Origin: Acinetobacter bouvetii DSM 14964 = CIP 107468
Lineage (GTDB): Bacteria > Pseudomonadota > Gammaproteobacteria > Pseudomonadales > Moraxellaceae
DNA: 64,000 nt
Reading direction: 5' to 3'
Assembly: GCF_000368865.1 (NCBI RefSeq)
Contig: NZ_KB849727.1
Location: 734,745-798,744 of the forward strand
Shown: one piece after another, positions 26,869 through 35,440 of the stretch
Position numbering within the stretch: the stretch's first letter is position 1
Layout of the letters: every line of letters begins with the position of its first letter
Notes under the pieces: generated by a model
The model's input: the letters and a program-made list of their open reading frames with translations, nothing else
What the model was told of the DNA's origin: nothing
The model's database searches: none
Program-made: the position numbers and the translations under genes

Positions 26869-27648
26869 ATGGCTGCTTTCAACGTCGAAAAGATTACTCA
26901 CGTACACCACTGGAATGACACTTTATTCAGTTTTAAAACCACCCGCGATACTGCGCTGCGTTTTAAAAATGGTCAATTTGTGATGATTGGTCTTGAAGTG
27001 AATGGCAAGCCTTTAATGCGCGCATATTCGATCGCCAGCGCAAACTACGAAGAAGAGCTAGAGTTTTTCTCTATTAAAGTGCCAGATGGCCCTTTAACGT
27101 CTATTTTGCAAAAAGTAAAAGTGGGCGACGACATTCTTGTCTCTAAGAAACCTACAGGCACATTAGTTCTTGACGACCTAAACCCAGGTAAAAACCTGTA
27201 CCTGCTTTCTTCTGGTACTGGTCTTGCACCATTCTTGTCTACGATCCGCGATCCAGAAACATACGAACGCTTTGAAAAAATCATTGTCGTTCACGGTACA
27301 CGTTTTGTTTCTGAATTGGCATACCAAGACCTGATTGAAAACGAAATCCCAAATCACGAATTCTTCGGTGAGTTAGGCGCTAAAGAAAAGTTAGTTTACT
27401 ACCCTACTGTTACTCGTGAAGACTTCCACACTCAAGGCCGTGTAACCACTGCTATTGAATCTGGCCAGCTCTTTGAAAAAATCGGCCTGCCGCGTTTCAA
27501 TCCAGAAACTGACCGCGCAATGCTTTGCGGCTCACCTGCATTCCTTGATGATGTTGCAGCGCTTCTTGATCAGCACGGTCTAAAAGAATCTCCTAAAATG
27601 GGTGTTCTAGGCGACTACGTGATTGAACGCGCATTCGTAGAAAAATAA
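26869..27648 (+). CDS. fpr: Ferredoxin/flavodoxin--NADP reductase
   Basis: A 259-residue FAD enzyme that reduces ferredoxin or flavodoxin with NADPH, supporting Fe-S assembly and oxidative stress defence. FAD contacts are in RAYSIASANYEEELEFFS; NADP binding is in LSSGTGLAPFLSTIRDPE and LCGSPAFLDD; the C-terminal GDYVIERAFVEK is the bacterial subclass I ending. I start at the ATG of MAAFNVEK, with GAGA seven bases before it; a TTG four codons earlier is in frame. The coding sequence uses more frequent codons than its neighbours, suggesting high expression. A strong terminator follows. Confidence 0.93.
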   Translation: MAAFNVEKITHVHHWNDTLFSFKTTRDTALRFKNGQFVMIGLEVNGKPLMRAYSIASANYEEELEFFSIKVPDGPLTSILQKVKVGDDILVSKKPTGTLVLDDLNPGKNLYLLSSGTGLAPFLSTIRDPETYERFEKIIVVHGTRFVSELAYQDLIENEIPNHEFFGELGAKEKLVYYPTVTREDFHTQGRVTTAIESGQLFEKIGLPRFNPETDRAMLCGSPAFLDDVAALLDQHGLKESPKMGVLGDYVIERAFVEK

Positions 27649-27664
27649 GATCTCCTGAATCTTT

Positions 27665-27694
27665 AAAACCGAGCTGAGACAGCTCGGTTTTTTA
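27665..27694 (+). terminator. Rho-independent terminator of fpr
   Basis: AAAACCGAGCT (27665-27675) pairs with AGCTCGGTTTT (27681-27691) around GAGAC, followed by TTTT. Confidence 0.9.
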
Positions 27695-27810
27695 TTGCGC
27701 AAACGTTATTTCTCTTTTTTAAGTTTGAATTATCAAATTAAGAATATTGAATAATGAAAATCCATAAAAAGCTTAAATATTAAACAGCCTTTTCTCTTTT
27801 TTTTACTAAG

Positions 27811-27819
27811 TGTTATAAT
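27811..27819 (+). promoter_or_regulatory. Extended -10 promoter upstream of gcd
   Basis: TGTTATAAT is a perfect TGN-TATAAT extended -10 element, about 165 bases before the gcd start; no good -35 is needed for this class. The rest of the 27695-27985 spacer shows no gene. Confidence 0.5.
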
Positions 27820-27985
27820 ATTTTCACAAATCCCCATCATCATTGATGAATTCTTTACCCAAGAGTAAATCAATCACTGACTTTGTTACATAGACATCTA
27901 TCCGATGTGAATTGACCAAGCATTTACCTTTCTCAGTTTACTTTTCTTGCCTATGCAACCAAGCCATTAATTTAATAGGCATGGT

Positions 27986-30400
27986 ATGAGCACAGAAACA
28001 CCCTCCTCTCCAGAGCGCACTGGAGCTAAAGTCTATCGGTATTTTTTTATCGTTTTGACTGTACTCATTGCGTTATTTCTTATTATTCAAGGCTCTAAAT
28101 TACTTAGCCTTGGCGGTACAAGCTATTATCTCATTGCCGGCATCGCGTATTTTGCGGTCGCTGTTTTATATGCAATGAAAAAAACAGCCGGCTTGCAGCT
28201 TTCTATTGTCACATTGATCGCCACCGTTCTTTGGTCTATTGCCGAAGTTCAGGCACTCGATTTTTGGCAATATATCCCGCGTTTAGTCGTGCCAACCATT
28301 TTGTTTGTGCTCAGCCTTTGGGCCAGCCGCAGCCTTCCCGCTTTAAAAACAGGCAAAGTAAAAATCGCCAATGCTGTTGGCTTTGCAGGTTTTGCTGCCT
28401 GTGTGATGGCTTTAATTGCCATGTTCTTCCCGCACGGCAAAATTTTGAACCCGATTGATATTGTTCAAGACCCTGCATTAGCAAAACCCAATGCTGAAAA
28501 CTCAGATAACTGGGAATACTTTGGCCGCAACGGCAACGGCACGCGTTTTGCGCCTTATAGCGACATTACCCCCGAAAATGTCAAAGATTTAAAAGTGGCC
28601 TGGACGTATCACACCGGCCGCGATACCAAAGCTGGGGTTGATGAAAATACCCCGATTCAAATCGGCAGCACGTTATATTCGTGCACACCCACCAATATTA
28701 TTGCTGCAATTGACGGTGACAGCGGCAAGGCGCTTTGGAAATATGATCCTAAAGCAAAAACTGCTGAGCACATTACCTGCCGCGGTGTCGGTTATTATGA
28801 CGCAGCGAAGGACCAATCTTTAACTGCTGCGGATTTAGCATCTCCAGCGTTAAAAGCGTGTCCACAACGCATTTTAACGTCTACTGTTGATGGCCGCTTA
28901 ATTGCCTTAAACGCTAAAACGGGCGCACTTTGCCCTGGGTTTGGTGTCAATGGCCAAGTCGATGTCTTGCATGACATGGGGCCTACCGAACAAAGCAAGC
29001 GTTACCACCCAACCTCTACACCGCTTATCGCAGGCCATGTTGCCATTCTTGGCGGCTGGGTCCGCGATATTGTGCATGGTGAACCGTCTGGTGTGGTCCG
29101 TGCTTATGACGTGCGTACCGGCAAACTCGCTTGGGCTTGGGATGTGGGTAATCCTGAACTGACAGGTGAGCCGAAAGATGGCAAAAGCTTCAGCAAAGAA
29201 ACCCCCAATATGTGGACAATTCCGACATATGACAAAGATTTAAACCTTGTTTACCTGCCTACAGGTAATGGCCCTCCTGACTATTGGGGCGGTGACCGCA
29301 GCGCAGCCAATGAAAAATTTGGTTCGTCAGTTGTCGCAGTCAATGCGTCTACAGGTAAAACGGTTTGGTCTTATCAAATGGTGCACCATGACGTCTGGGA
29401 CTATGACATTCCGTCACAGCCCGTGCTTTATGATGTCACCAATGACCAAGGCCAAAAAATTCCTGCATTAATTCAAACCACTAAAATGGGCATGATCTTT
29501 GTTCTGGACCGCCGTACCGGCAAACCCATCACGAAAGTGGAAGAGCGCCCTGTCGATACCCATGGTGCTGAAGGTGAAAAACTCTCTCCGACTCAGCCGT
29601 TCTCTGTCGGCATGCCGCAAATTGGCAACACCACACTGACTGAACAGGATATGTGGGGCATTTCTACCTTTGACCAATTGGCTTGCCGTATTGACTTCAA
29701 AGACTCGGTCTACAAAGGCATGTATACAGCGCCGGGTGAAAAACCCTATATTGAATGGCCAAGCTTGCTGGGCGGCATGAACTGGGGCGGTATGTCGATT
29801 GATGAATCGACCGGCATCATGTATGTCAACGATATGCGTATGCCGCTTCGGATGTCTTTAGTGCGTAAAGAAGACGCGGCTAAATACAAAATTTCGACTG
29901 ATGAAGTGCCTGGATTCATGGGCACCATTCGTCCGCAATATGCAGGCGCTTATGCAGGTATCAAAATTGATATCATGCAGTCTAAATTAGGCGTTCCATG
30001 CAACAAACCGCCCTTTGGCACCATGACTGCCATTGACTTGAAAACCAAAAAAGTCATCTGGGAAGTGCCAATGGGGACAGCCAAAGAATTAGGTCCATTG
30101 GGTGTAAAAACACACATGCCAATGCCTTTAGGCATGCCGACTTTAGGCGGCCCAACAACAACGGCTTCCGGTTTGGTGTTCTTTGCCGGCACTCAAGATT
30201 ACTACTTGCGTGCACTGGACTCTAAAACAGGTAAAGAAGTCTGGAAAGCGGAACTTCCTGTAGGCGCCGTTGCAGCACCGCTGATTTATAAATCACCGAA
30301 AACCGGCAAACAATATGTAGTCATTTCTGCAGGCGGCGCCAGCCACTCTAAAGATGTCGGTGACTACATTATTGCTTATGCCTTGCCCGATCAAAAGTAA
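27986..30400 (+). CDS. gcd: Membrane-bound PQQ-dependent glucose dehydrogenase
   Basis: An 804-residue quinoprotein. Five N-terminal membrane helices (about residues 18-150) anchor it and bind ubiquinone; the rest is a periplasmic eight-bladed propeller with PQQ and calcium. Motifs include WEYFGRNGNGTRFAPYSDI, GWVRDIVHG, PTGNGPPDYWGGDRSAAN, MVHHDVWDYDIPSQP and GGPTTTASGLVFFAGTQD. It oxidises glucose and other aldoses to lactones outside the cytoplasm, feeding electrons to the respiratory chain. No pqq synthesis genes are in the window. Single gene. Confidence 0.95.
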   Translation: MSTETPSSPERTGAKVYRYFFIVLTVLIALFLIIQGSKLLSLGGTSYYLIAGIAYFAVAVLYAMKKTAGLQLSIVTLIATVLWSIAEVQALDFWQYIPRLVVPTILFVLSLWASRSLPALKTGKVKIANAVGFAGFAACVMALIAMFFPHGKILNPIDIVQDPALAKPNAENSDNWEYFGRNGNGTRFAPYSDITPENVKDLKVAWTYHTGRDTKAGVDENTPIQIGSTLYSCTPTNIIAAIDGDSGKALWKYDPKAKTAEHITCRGVGYYDAAKDQSLTAADLASPALKACPQRILTSTVDGRLIALNAKTGALCPGFGVNGQVDVLHDMGPTEQSKRYHPTSTPLIAGHVAILGGWVRDIVHGEPSGVVRAYDVRTGKLAWAWDVGNPELTGEPKDGKSFSKETPNMWTIPTYDKDLNLVYLPTGNGPPDYWGGDRSAANEKFGSSVVAVNASTGKTVWSYQMVHHDVWDYDIPSQPVLYDVTNDQGQKIPALIQTTKMGMIFVLDRRTGKPITKVEERPVDTHGAEGEKLSPTQPFSVGMPQIGNTTLTEQDMWGISTFDQLACRIDFKDSVYKGMYTAPGEKPYIEWPSLLGGMNWGGMSIDESTGIMYVNDMRMPLRMSLVRKEDAAKYKISTDEVPGFMGTIRPQYAGAYAGIKIDIMQSKLGVPCNKPPFGTMTAIDLKTKKVIWEVPMGTAKELGPLGVKTHMPMPLGMPTLGGPTTTASGLVFFAGTQDYYLRALDSKTGKEVWKAELPVGAVAAPLIYKSPKTGKQYVVISAGGASHSKDVGDYIIAYALPDQK

Positions 30401-30434
30401 GCTCAATTTTTAGAATTGCTTTCAGACCGAAATA

Positions 30435-30460
30435 AAAACCGGAGCTCAGGCTCCGGTTTT
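30435..30460. terminator. Bidirectional Rho-independent terminator after gcd
   Basis: AAAACCGGAGC (30435-30445) pairs with GCTCCGGTTTT (30450-30460) around TCAG. The stop codon of the convergent gene at 30461 begins on its edge. Confidence 0.88.
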
Positions 30461-30994
30461 TTATTGATTAAGCATTAAAACAGGATCATCTTTCATAGTT
30501 TTTTGGCAGTGAATGGGCATCCCTGAAGGCATTGGGGCAACCGGTAAAAATACCAATGAACTGCCGGATAAGCTCAACATCTGATTCTCAGCCCAATCAA
30601 ATTTCTGGAAAACTTCCTTCAGGCGGGCAGCATAGGCTGGATCATCAGACTGAACAGCCTTCAGCTGGATTTGGCTCAGCCGGATTGTATTGCCCTTTAA
30701 AGACCAGCCCGCCTCCACGTGAATGGAAGATTGCCTTTCACGTTCACCCTGCCGTATTTGTGTGACACTTTCAGAACGATAGGTGCCATCTGCACGGTAC
30801 TCATCCCGCGTATTGGTTTTAATTTGATACTCGGCAATCTCAGAACGGCAGTGCCATTTTCCAATCAGTTTGAGACGGTTCTGACTTTCCATCTGGGTAA
30901 AGGCGGTTTCTGCAGATACCGCAGCCAGCGCATGCTGAGCACTGACAAATATCAGTGCCAATAAGCCTATTTTTAGAAGAGTTAATTTTTGCAT
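30461..30994 (-). CDS. Exported hypothetical protein
   Basis: A 177-residue protein whose likely start is MQKLTLLKIGLLALIFVSAQHALA, a clean signal peptide; the open frame extends 35 codons further upstream but that part is not signal-like. The mature protein reads KLIGKWHCRSEIAEYQI...DEYRADGTYRSESVTQI, suggesting a lipocalin-like strand pattern (GKW then RADGTYR), and ends MPIHCQKTMKDDPVLMLNQ. Two cysteines may pair in the periplasm. Family not recognised. Single gene. Confidence 0.6.
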   Translation of the reverse strand: MQKLTLLKIGLLALIFVSAQHALAAVSAETAFTQMESQNRLKLIGKWHCRSEIAEYQIKTNTRDEYRADGTYRSESVTQIRQGERERQSSIHVEAGWSLKGNTIRLSQIQLKAVQSDDPAYAARLKEVFQKFDWAENQMLSLSGSSLVFLPVAPMPSGMPIHCQKTMKDDPVLMLNQ

Positions 30995-31266
30995 TTTTTT
31001 AAATGAATTATCAGCTTGCTGGCATATTAAGCAATAAATGGCATTAAAAGATAGTCCTTTAAAAAAGCGCACGGTTCTTTTGGAGAATACCGCATTCAAT
31101 GCATCTTTCCGTTCTGCAGCAACATCCGCACCACATGAGCGTCTAATTCCCGGCCAGCCTAAAAGCCATAAAAAAACTCCAAAAATAGCTTATAAACTTA
31201 TATTTACTCTGATTTTTATTTTGCCTAAACTTCATTTACAACGATAAATTTAAAAAACAGCACGTT

Positions 31267-32058
31267 ATGACGTTTCCAGAACTCAAGTTTAAAGACTTTT
31301 TACACCCGCGCCCGCAGCCCAAAGGGCTTGATGTGCAATGCAAGCTGCAGCATTTTGCCTTAGTCACCTATGCCTTAGACCCTGAGCGCTTTACCCATAT
31401 CATTCCTGAACGCTTTAAGCTGGATACCATTCATTATCAGGGCAGAGAACAGGCGTTAATGTCGGTTGTTCCTTTTATCGATGTGGATTTTACCTCTGCG
31501 GTTTATCCTTTTCCCAAATTCCGAATGGGGCAAACCAATTACCGTGTTTATGTGATTGATCAGGAAACACAGGAACGCTGCGTCTGGTTTATTGGCACCA
31601 CGCTGGATTCCTGGACGCTGATCGTGCCCCGCTATGTATGGCAATTGCCCTGGCATGCAGCCGAGTTTACCTTTGACTGTCATCAGGATGCTTTAGGCTT
31701 CTACAGCCAATATGAAATGCAGACCCGGTCGGCTTGGGCCGCAGCTGAATTAAGCCTCAGCCAATCTGCAAATGATCCGTGGAATTTTGAAGGCTTTCCA
31801 GGCTTAGAAAGCTATCAAGTTTTTTTAACTCATCCTTTAGCAGGTTTTTATCACCGCAGAGATGGAAAATTAGGCACTTACCGGGTCTGGCATGACCGGC
31901 TGCAGCCTAAACCGGCAAAACTGCTGCATGCGCGTTTTGAACTATTGGCGAGACTGAATCTAGTTTCATTCGAAGAGCAATTAAAGCCTTATAGCGTGCT
32001 TATAGAACCGGTCAATGAATTTACAATTTATCTGCCTCCAGCACTAATCAGCAAATGA
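31267..32058 (+). CDS. DUF2071 (YqjF-like, COG3361) family protein
   Basis: A 263-residue soluble protein. FALVTYALDPERFTHIIPERFKLD, LMSVVPFIDVDFTSAVYPFPKFRMGQTNYRVYV and FIGTTLDSWTLIVPRYVWQLPWH match DUF2071, a family distantly related to acetoacetate decarboxylase. Activity is unknown; the catalytic lysine of acetoacetate decarboxylase cannot be identified with confidence. It stands alone, followed by the candidate small RNA locus. Confidence 0.78.
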   Translation: MTFPELKFKDFLHPRPQPKGLDVQCKLQHFALVTYALDPERFTHIIPERFKLDTIHYQGREQALMSVVPFIDVDFTSAVYPFPKFRMGQTNYRVYVIDQETQERCVWFIGTTLDSWTLIVPRYVWQLPWHAAEFTFDCHQDALGFYSQYEMQTRSAWAAAELSLSQSANDPWNFEGFPGLESYQVFLTHPLAGFYHRRDGKLGTYRVWHDRLQPKPAKLLHARFELLARLNLVSFEEQLKPYSVLIEPVNEFTIYLPPALISK

Positions 32059-32134
32059 ATAAGCAAAAAAAGGCATATTTTGTAAATTTTCAGCACAATT
32101 GTAAAAAAAATGAACAAAAATAGATAAGCTTTTG

Positions 32135-32184
32135 TTGTTTTTTAAATCAGAACCCTTATAATTTAGCAAAACAGACAAGTCTGT
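32135..32184 (+). promoter_or_regulatory. Strong promoter with a TetR-type inverted repeat
   Basis: TTGTTT (32135-32140), a 16-base spacer and a consensus TATAAT (32157-32162) form a good sigma-70 promoter. At 32171-32184, over the expected start point, lies ACAGAC-AA-GTCTGT, a perfect 6+6 inverted repeat of the type bound by TetR-family repressors. A TetR-family gene lies 260 bases further on, convergent with this promoter. Confidence 0.7.
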
Positions 32185-32361
32185 CTACTTTGCTGCTAAA
32201 AACCGAATGAATTAAACATTCAGAGGGTACAAAATAAATACAAGAAGATGCTTTAAGCTTCTCATCCCCAGTGTGTTCATTGTTGCTGCAATGGTGAACA
32301 CACTGGAACATAAAACTATTTATCAGCAGAGCGTGATTAACCCAGTTAATCACGCTTTTTT
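32169..32361 (+). ncRNA. Candidate small regulatory RNA, about 190 nt
   Basis: A transcript from the promoter at 32135-32162 would run to the terminator at 32331-32361. It contains four stems in a row: GAATG/CATTC (32205-32221), AGAAG/CTTCT (32243-32262), a long stem CCAGTGTGTTCA (32268-32279) with its perfect complement at 32295-32306, and the terminator. No credible reading frame exists inside: ATG codons at 32208 and 32249 stop after two codons, and the one at 32291 runs through the terminator without a ribosome site. Its function is unknown; an adjacent TetR regulator and operator suggest controlled expression. It could alternatively be a leader, but no plus-strand gene follows. Confidence 0.6.
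32331..32361 (+). terminator. Rho-independent terminator of the candidate small RNA
   Basis: GCGTGATTAAC (32331-32341) pairs perfectly with GTTAATCACGC (32345-32355) around CCA, followed by six T residues. Confidence 0.92.
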
Positions 32362-32444
32362 ATTTTCAGTACTGCCCAGCTAGAGCGAAGATCTCAAGAT
32401 GGCCGCAGCGCAACCGAAATTTATGGGCTTAAGCGTCATTATGC

Positions 32445-33005
32445 TTAAGCTAATTCCAGCTGAATCAAGGTTTCCACCCGTTTCCAATAGTCGTCTAGAT
32501 GAACTTGCGCGGAATCAATTTGCGCCTGTATGGTCATTCCATCCAAAATACTGGATAAAAAAGTGGCCAGCTGTTCCGGCTGCCGAATGCCCAAATGCTG
32601 CAATGCATTGCTCAGCTGCGCTTTCAGCCATTCCTTATAATCAATGGCCGGCTGCAATGAAGATGGATAAATTTTTGAAATTTCTTCTACCGCTTTCTGG
32701 AACATGCATCCGTTAAAATCGGCGGCGCGAAACCAAGCGTCATACCACACAAATATGGTTCTAATATGAGACAGGTAGTCATGCGAATCACATTGAGCGA
32801 TTGCAGCATCTAAAGACTGCTGCAAATTCTGATTTCTGGTCACCAGACATTCTTCAATTAATTTTGCCTTAGATGGAAAATATTTATAAAACGTCATTTT
32901 AGCAACGCCAGATTCGCTGATGATCCGGTCTATGCCAATAGAATTATAACTATGGGAGTTGAACAGATTCAGCGCCGTGTTAATGATGTCTTGTTTTTTT
33001 GACAT
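32445..33005 (-). CDS. TetR-family transcriptional regulator
   Basis: A 186-residue repressor. The N-terminal helix-turn-helix (residues about 5-50) is IINTALNLFNSHSYNSIGID and then SGVAKMTFYKYFPSKAKLIEECL, canonical for TetR. The helical C-terminal ligand domain is unlike named subfamilies, so the effector is unknown. The start has no strong ribosome site. Immediately downstream on the opposite strand lies the candidate small RNA, whose promoter carries a TetR-type inverted repeat; no copy of that repeat was seen in front of the tetR gene itself, so autoregulation is not supported. Confidence 0.88.
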   Translation of the reverse strand: MSKKQDIINTALNLFNSHSYNSIGIDRIISESGVAKMTFYKYFPSKAKLIEECLVTRNQNLQQSLDAAIAQCDSHDYLSHIRTIFVWYDAWFRAADFNGCMFQKAVEEISKIYPSSLQPAIDYKEWLKAQLSNALQHLGIRQPEQLATFLSSILDGMTIQAQIDSAQVHLDDYWKRVETLIQLELA

Positions 33006-33258
33006 TTATTTTACCTGATGTACAAAACTTTAAAATTAAAATTAAGCCATTGGGATGTAAGAACAGCACATGAATAAAAAGTGCATCGAAAATATTATAT
33101 GAATTATATCTTAAATTTAGAGCAATACTGTTTTTTTATAAAAAATACTGTGTATGCAAAAAAGCAAGACATTGAAATATAAGTAATTAAATTACACAAA
33201 AAACTGGCAGAATGCAAAAAATTTTACTATGATAAAAAAAGATGAAAATTAAAATTTA

Positions 33259-34125
33259 ATGCCGTATATGAATACATTCTCCTTTACTCAATCTGAACAG
33301 ACCCGCACAGAACTTCTGCATTTTATTCAGAATTCCTTAAATGCTGAGTTATGGAAAACCAATACGCAGGCAGTCAATGCATTAAAGCAGTCTATCGCTG
33401 ACCATGCTTTATTCCAGCACCCTATGCTGCAGAAACTTCATCAATGCCAGCTCAGCCTAGAACAGCTTAAATTTATACATCTCAACTATTTTACTGCAAT
33501 TGTTAAAAATTTTACGGATGCGTTGAGCATGGCCATTTATCAGGCATGCGGTTTAGAAAAATGCCCGAATATTGATGCCGGAAAACGCATAGCATCCAAA
33601 ATTTATGCCCGTTACTTACTGTCGCTGAACTTGATGGATGAGCTGGGGTTCAATACCCACCAGCTGGAAAAAAGTTCGGCGGCCAAATCGCATTTAGTTT
33701 ATTTTTTAACCTTACTGCAGCAGCTGAACTTAGACCCAGCAAACCATCAGCACACAGAACCAGAAGCATTTGCACTCGCGCAGTTTATTCAAAAACATAT
33801 TAATTCATATGCTGATTTATTGCTGATTTTGGCCTGCACAGAGCTTCAGGTGATAAAATTCAGTGAAGCATTGCGAAATAATATGTCTGTGTATGACCGC
33901 CTTTTTACTGAAGGCTACTATGCCTGCCACGGCATTGCTGAACAAGGCAGCGCAGAGCTCGCCAACGATGACAATCATGAAGATGATATTTGGGCCCTGC
34001 TGACGCAGTGCTATTCTCAAGAAAATGAACTGCATTTCACGCAACTGCAGTCTGAATATTTAGAACTCTGGAATCATTTTTGGAGCAAAATGCAGCCGCA
34101 TGCAGCCTCACTTGAAACACTCTAA
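33259..34125 (+). CDS. Heme-oxygenase-fold protein, possibly an iron-containing redox enzyme (HDO-like)
   Basis: A 288-residue all-helical soluble protein. The pattern LHQCQLSLEQLKFIHLNYFTAIVKNFTDALSMAIY, followed by LMDELGF, a long helix AQFIQKHINSYADLLLILACTELQVIKFSE and the acidic DDNHEDDIWALL, resembles the heme-oxygenase-like diiron oxidase/oxygenase group (also TenA/PqqC-like fold). Candidate metal ligands are Glu in ACTELQ and the His/Glu/Asp of NHEDD, but the full ligand set cannot be confirmed by eye. Starts at MPYMNTF or three codons later; an A-rich stretch precedes. Single gene beside the TetR locus. Reaction unknown. Confidence 0.5.
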   Translation: MPYMNTFSFTQSEQTRTELLHFIQNSLNAELWKTNTQAVNALKQSIADHALFQHPMLQKLHQCQLSLEQLKFIHLNYFTAIVKNFTDALSMAIYQACGLEKCPNIDAGKRIASKIYARYLLSLNLMDELGFNTHQLEKSSAAKSHLVYFLTLLQQLNLDPANHQHTEPEAFALAQFIQKHINSYADLLLILACTELQVIKFSEALRNNMSVYDRLFTEGYYACHGIAEQGSAELANDDNHEDDIWALLTQCYSQENELHFTQLQSEYLELWNHFWSKMQPHAASLETL

Positions 34126-34273
34126 TCCCGGCTGCAGCCAGCAATACGCCTAGCTGCAAGTCTGCTTTAACACAAGTGAAAGGCGTTGCGCTGATTTTGC
34201 CGACAAATCAGCTGTATTCATGCGAACACTAAAAAATCAGTCATTGTGAATGTCGTAATGGGATCACAAATTT

Positions 34274-34909
34274 TCATTCAAGCGCCTGTTTTTCCAAAGG
34301 GTTATTTCTGCGCTCCTGCAATGCATTGAGGATCACTTGATAACCGCTCGTTAACCCCAGCACAGCCATAATCACAGCGACAATAATATCCGGCAGCAGG
34401 CTGCCTGTGCCAAAAACTCCAATGGCGGCCAAAATCACCGCCGCATTGCCAATCGCATCATTACGGCTGCAGAGCCACACCGATTTCATATTGGAATCGC
34501 CATCGCGGAAAGCATATAAAATTGCCGCAGATGTGACATTTGCAGTCAGCGCAAGCACGCCAATTGCGCCCATAGTCATTGCTTCAGGCGGAAGGCCTTG
34601 GATGGCGGCATAAACGACTTTAGCCATGACAATTAAGCCAAACACTGCCATGACCAGCCCCTTCGCTAATGCAACCGTTGCACGCCAATACAGGCTTGCG
34701 CCAAACACGGCCAAAGAAACGGCATAATTGGCTGCATCACCCAAAAAATCCAGTGCATCTGCCCATAAGGATGAAGAATGCGCATAGGCGCCGCCAATCA
34801 GTTCAACGAAAAACATGGCAATATTAATGAATAATGCAATCCACAATGCGGTTCTGAATTTGCTGTCCGGCTTTTGCGGCGCCGGTGCATGACTGCAGGT
34901 ACAAGCCAT
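34274..34909 (-). CDS. Cation diffusion facilitator-type metal exporter (short form)
   Basis: A 211-residue membrane protein with six predicted helices and no cytoplasmic C-terminal metal domain, shorter than typical CDF proteins (about 300). Helix 2 holds SSSLWADALDFLGDAANY (metal-binding Asp residues) and helix 5 holds RNDAIGNAAVILAA. The N-terminus has MACTCSH, a CxC-His cluster that could pick up metal. Likely exports divalent metal such as Cd, Zn or Pb. It is divergent from a CadR-type regulator, with a MerR-type 19-base-spacer promoter pointing to this gene. Confidence 0.8.
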   Translation of the reverse strand: MACTCSHAPAPQKPDSKFRTALWIALFINIAMFFVELIGGAYAHSSSLWADALDFLGDAANYAVSLAVFGASLYWRATVALAKGLVMAVFGLIVMAKVVYAAIQGLPPEAMTMGAIGVLALTANVTSAAILYAFRDGDSNMKSVWLCSRNDAIGNAAVILAAIGVFGTGSLLPDIIVAVIMAVLGLTSGYQVILNALQERRNNPLEKQALE

Positions 34910-34938
34910 TTAAAAATCCCCCTATTCGTATTATGCTT

Positions 34939-34969
34939 ATTCAAAACTATGGACTAACTCCAAGGTCAA
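34939..34969 (-). promoter_or_regulatory. MerR-type metal-responsive promoter with 19-bp spacer
   Basis: On the minus strand TTGACC (34964-34969) is separated from TTGAAT (34939-34944) by exactly 19 bases, the over-long spacing typical of MerR-family promoters. Inside is the dyad TGGAC-TAA-CTCCA (34950-34962). It should drive the exporter gene when the regulator binds metal. Confidence 0.72.
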
Positions 34970-34974
34970 GCCCT

Positions 34975-35394
34975 ATGAACCCAAATAGCGCTGCTGGATA
35001 TTTAATTAAAGATTTAGTGCGGAAAACTGGGCTAAGTGCCGATACCATCCGCTTTTATGAAAAAAAGCAGCTGATACAGCCCAGCTTTCGGGGTGCAAAT
35101 AATTACCGCTATTATAATGACGATGCTTTGCGCAGATTGGTTTTTATTCAGCGCTGCCGCGCATTGGATATGACCTTAAAAGAAATTCAACGGCTGATTG
35201 AACTGGAGCAGAACCCTGAACAGGACTGCCGCGCCGTCAATGATTTAATCGATGAGCATTTGCAGCATGTGCGGAACCGCATTGCGGAACTGCATAAATT
35301 TGAAGCGCAGCTGCTGCAGCTGCGCCAATCCTGCACGTCTCAAAGCACAGTTGATGACTGCCAAATTTTAAAGCAGCTCGAGTCTTTCAATTAA
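34975..35394 (+). CDS. cadR: MerR-family metal regulator, CadR/PbrR-like
   Basis: A 139-residue regulator. The N-terminal winged helix (YLIKDLVRKTGLSADTIRFYEKKQLI) is MerR type, and the dimer helix IDEHLQHVRNRIAELHKFEAQLLQLRQSC is typical of CadR/PbrR. Cysteines in EQDCRAV, RQSC and DDCQIL match the three-cysteine Cd/Pb site of that group. I use the ATG at 34975; the frame is open 30 codons further upstream but that would overlap the operator. Divergent from the exporter it is expected to control. Confidence 0.85.
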   Translation: MNPNSAAGYLIKDLVRKTGLSADTIRFYEKKQLIQPSFRGANNYRYYNDDALRRLVFIQRCRALDMTLKEIQRLIELEQNPEQDCRAVNDLIDEHLQHVRNRIAELHKFEAQLLQLRQSCTSQSTVDDCQILKQLESFN

Positions 35395-35440
35395 ATAAGC
35401 GAACTTGGCCAATGACTAATGCATAACAAGGCAGAACGCT

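Noticed and set aside
32291..32390. Small frame inside the candidate sRNA beginning with ATG at 32291
   Set aside because: It lies in the arm of the long stem, has no ribosome site and would be translated through the terminator.
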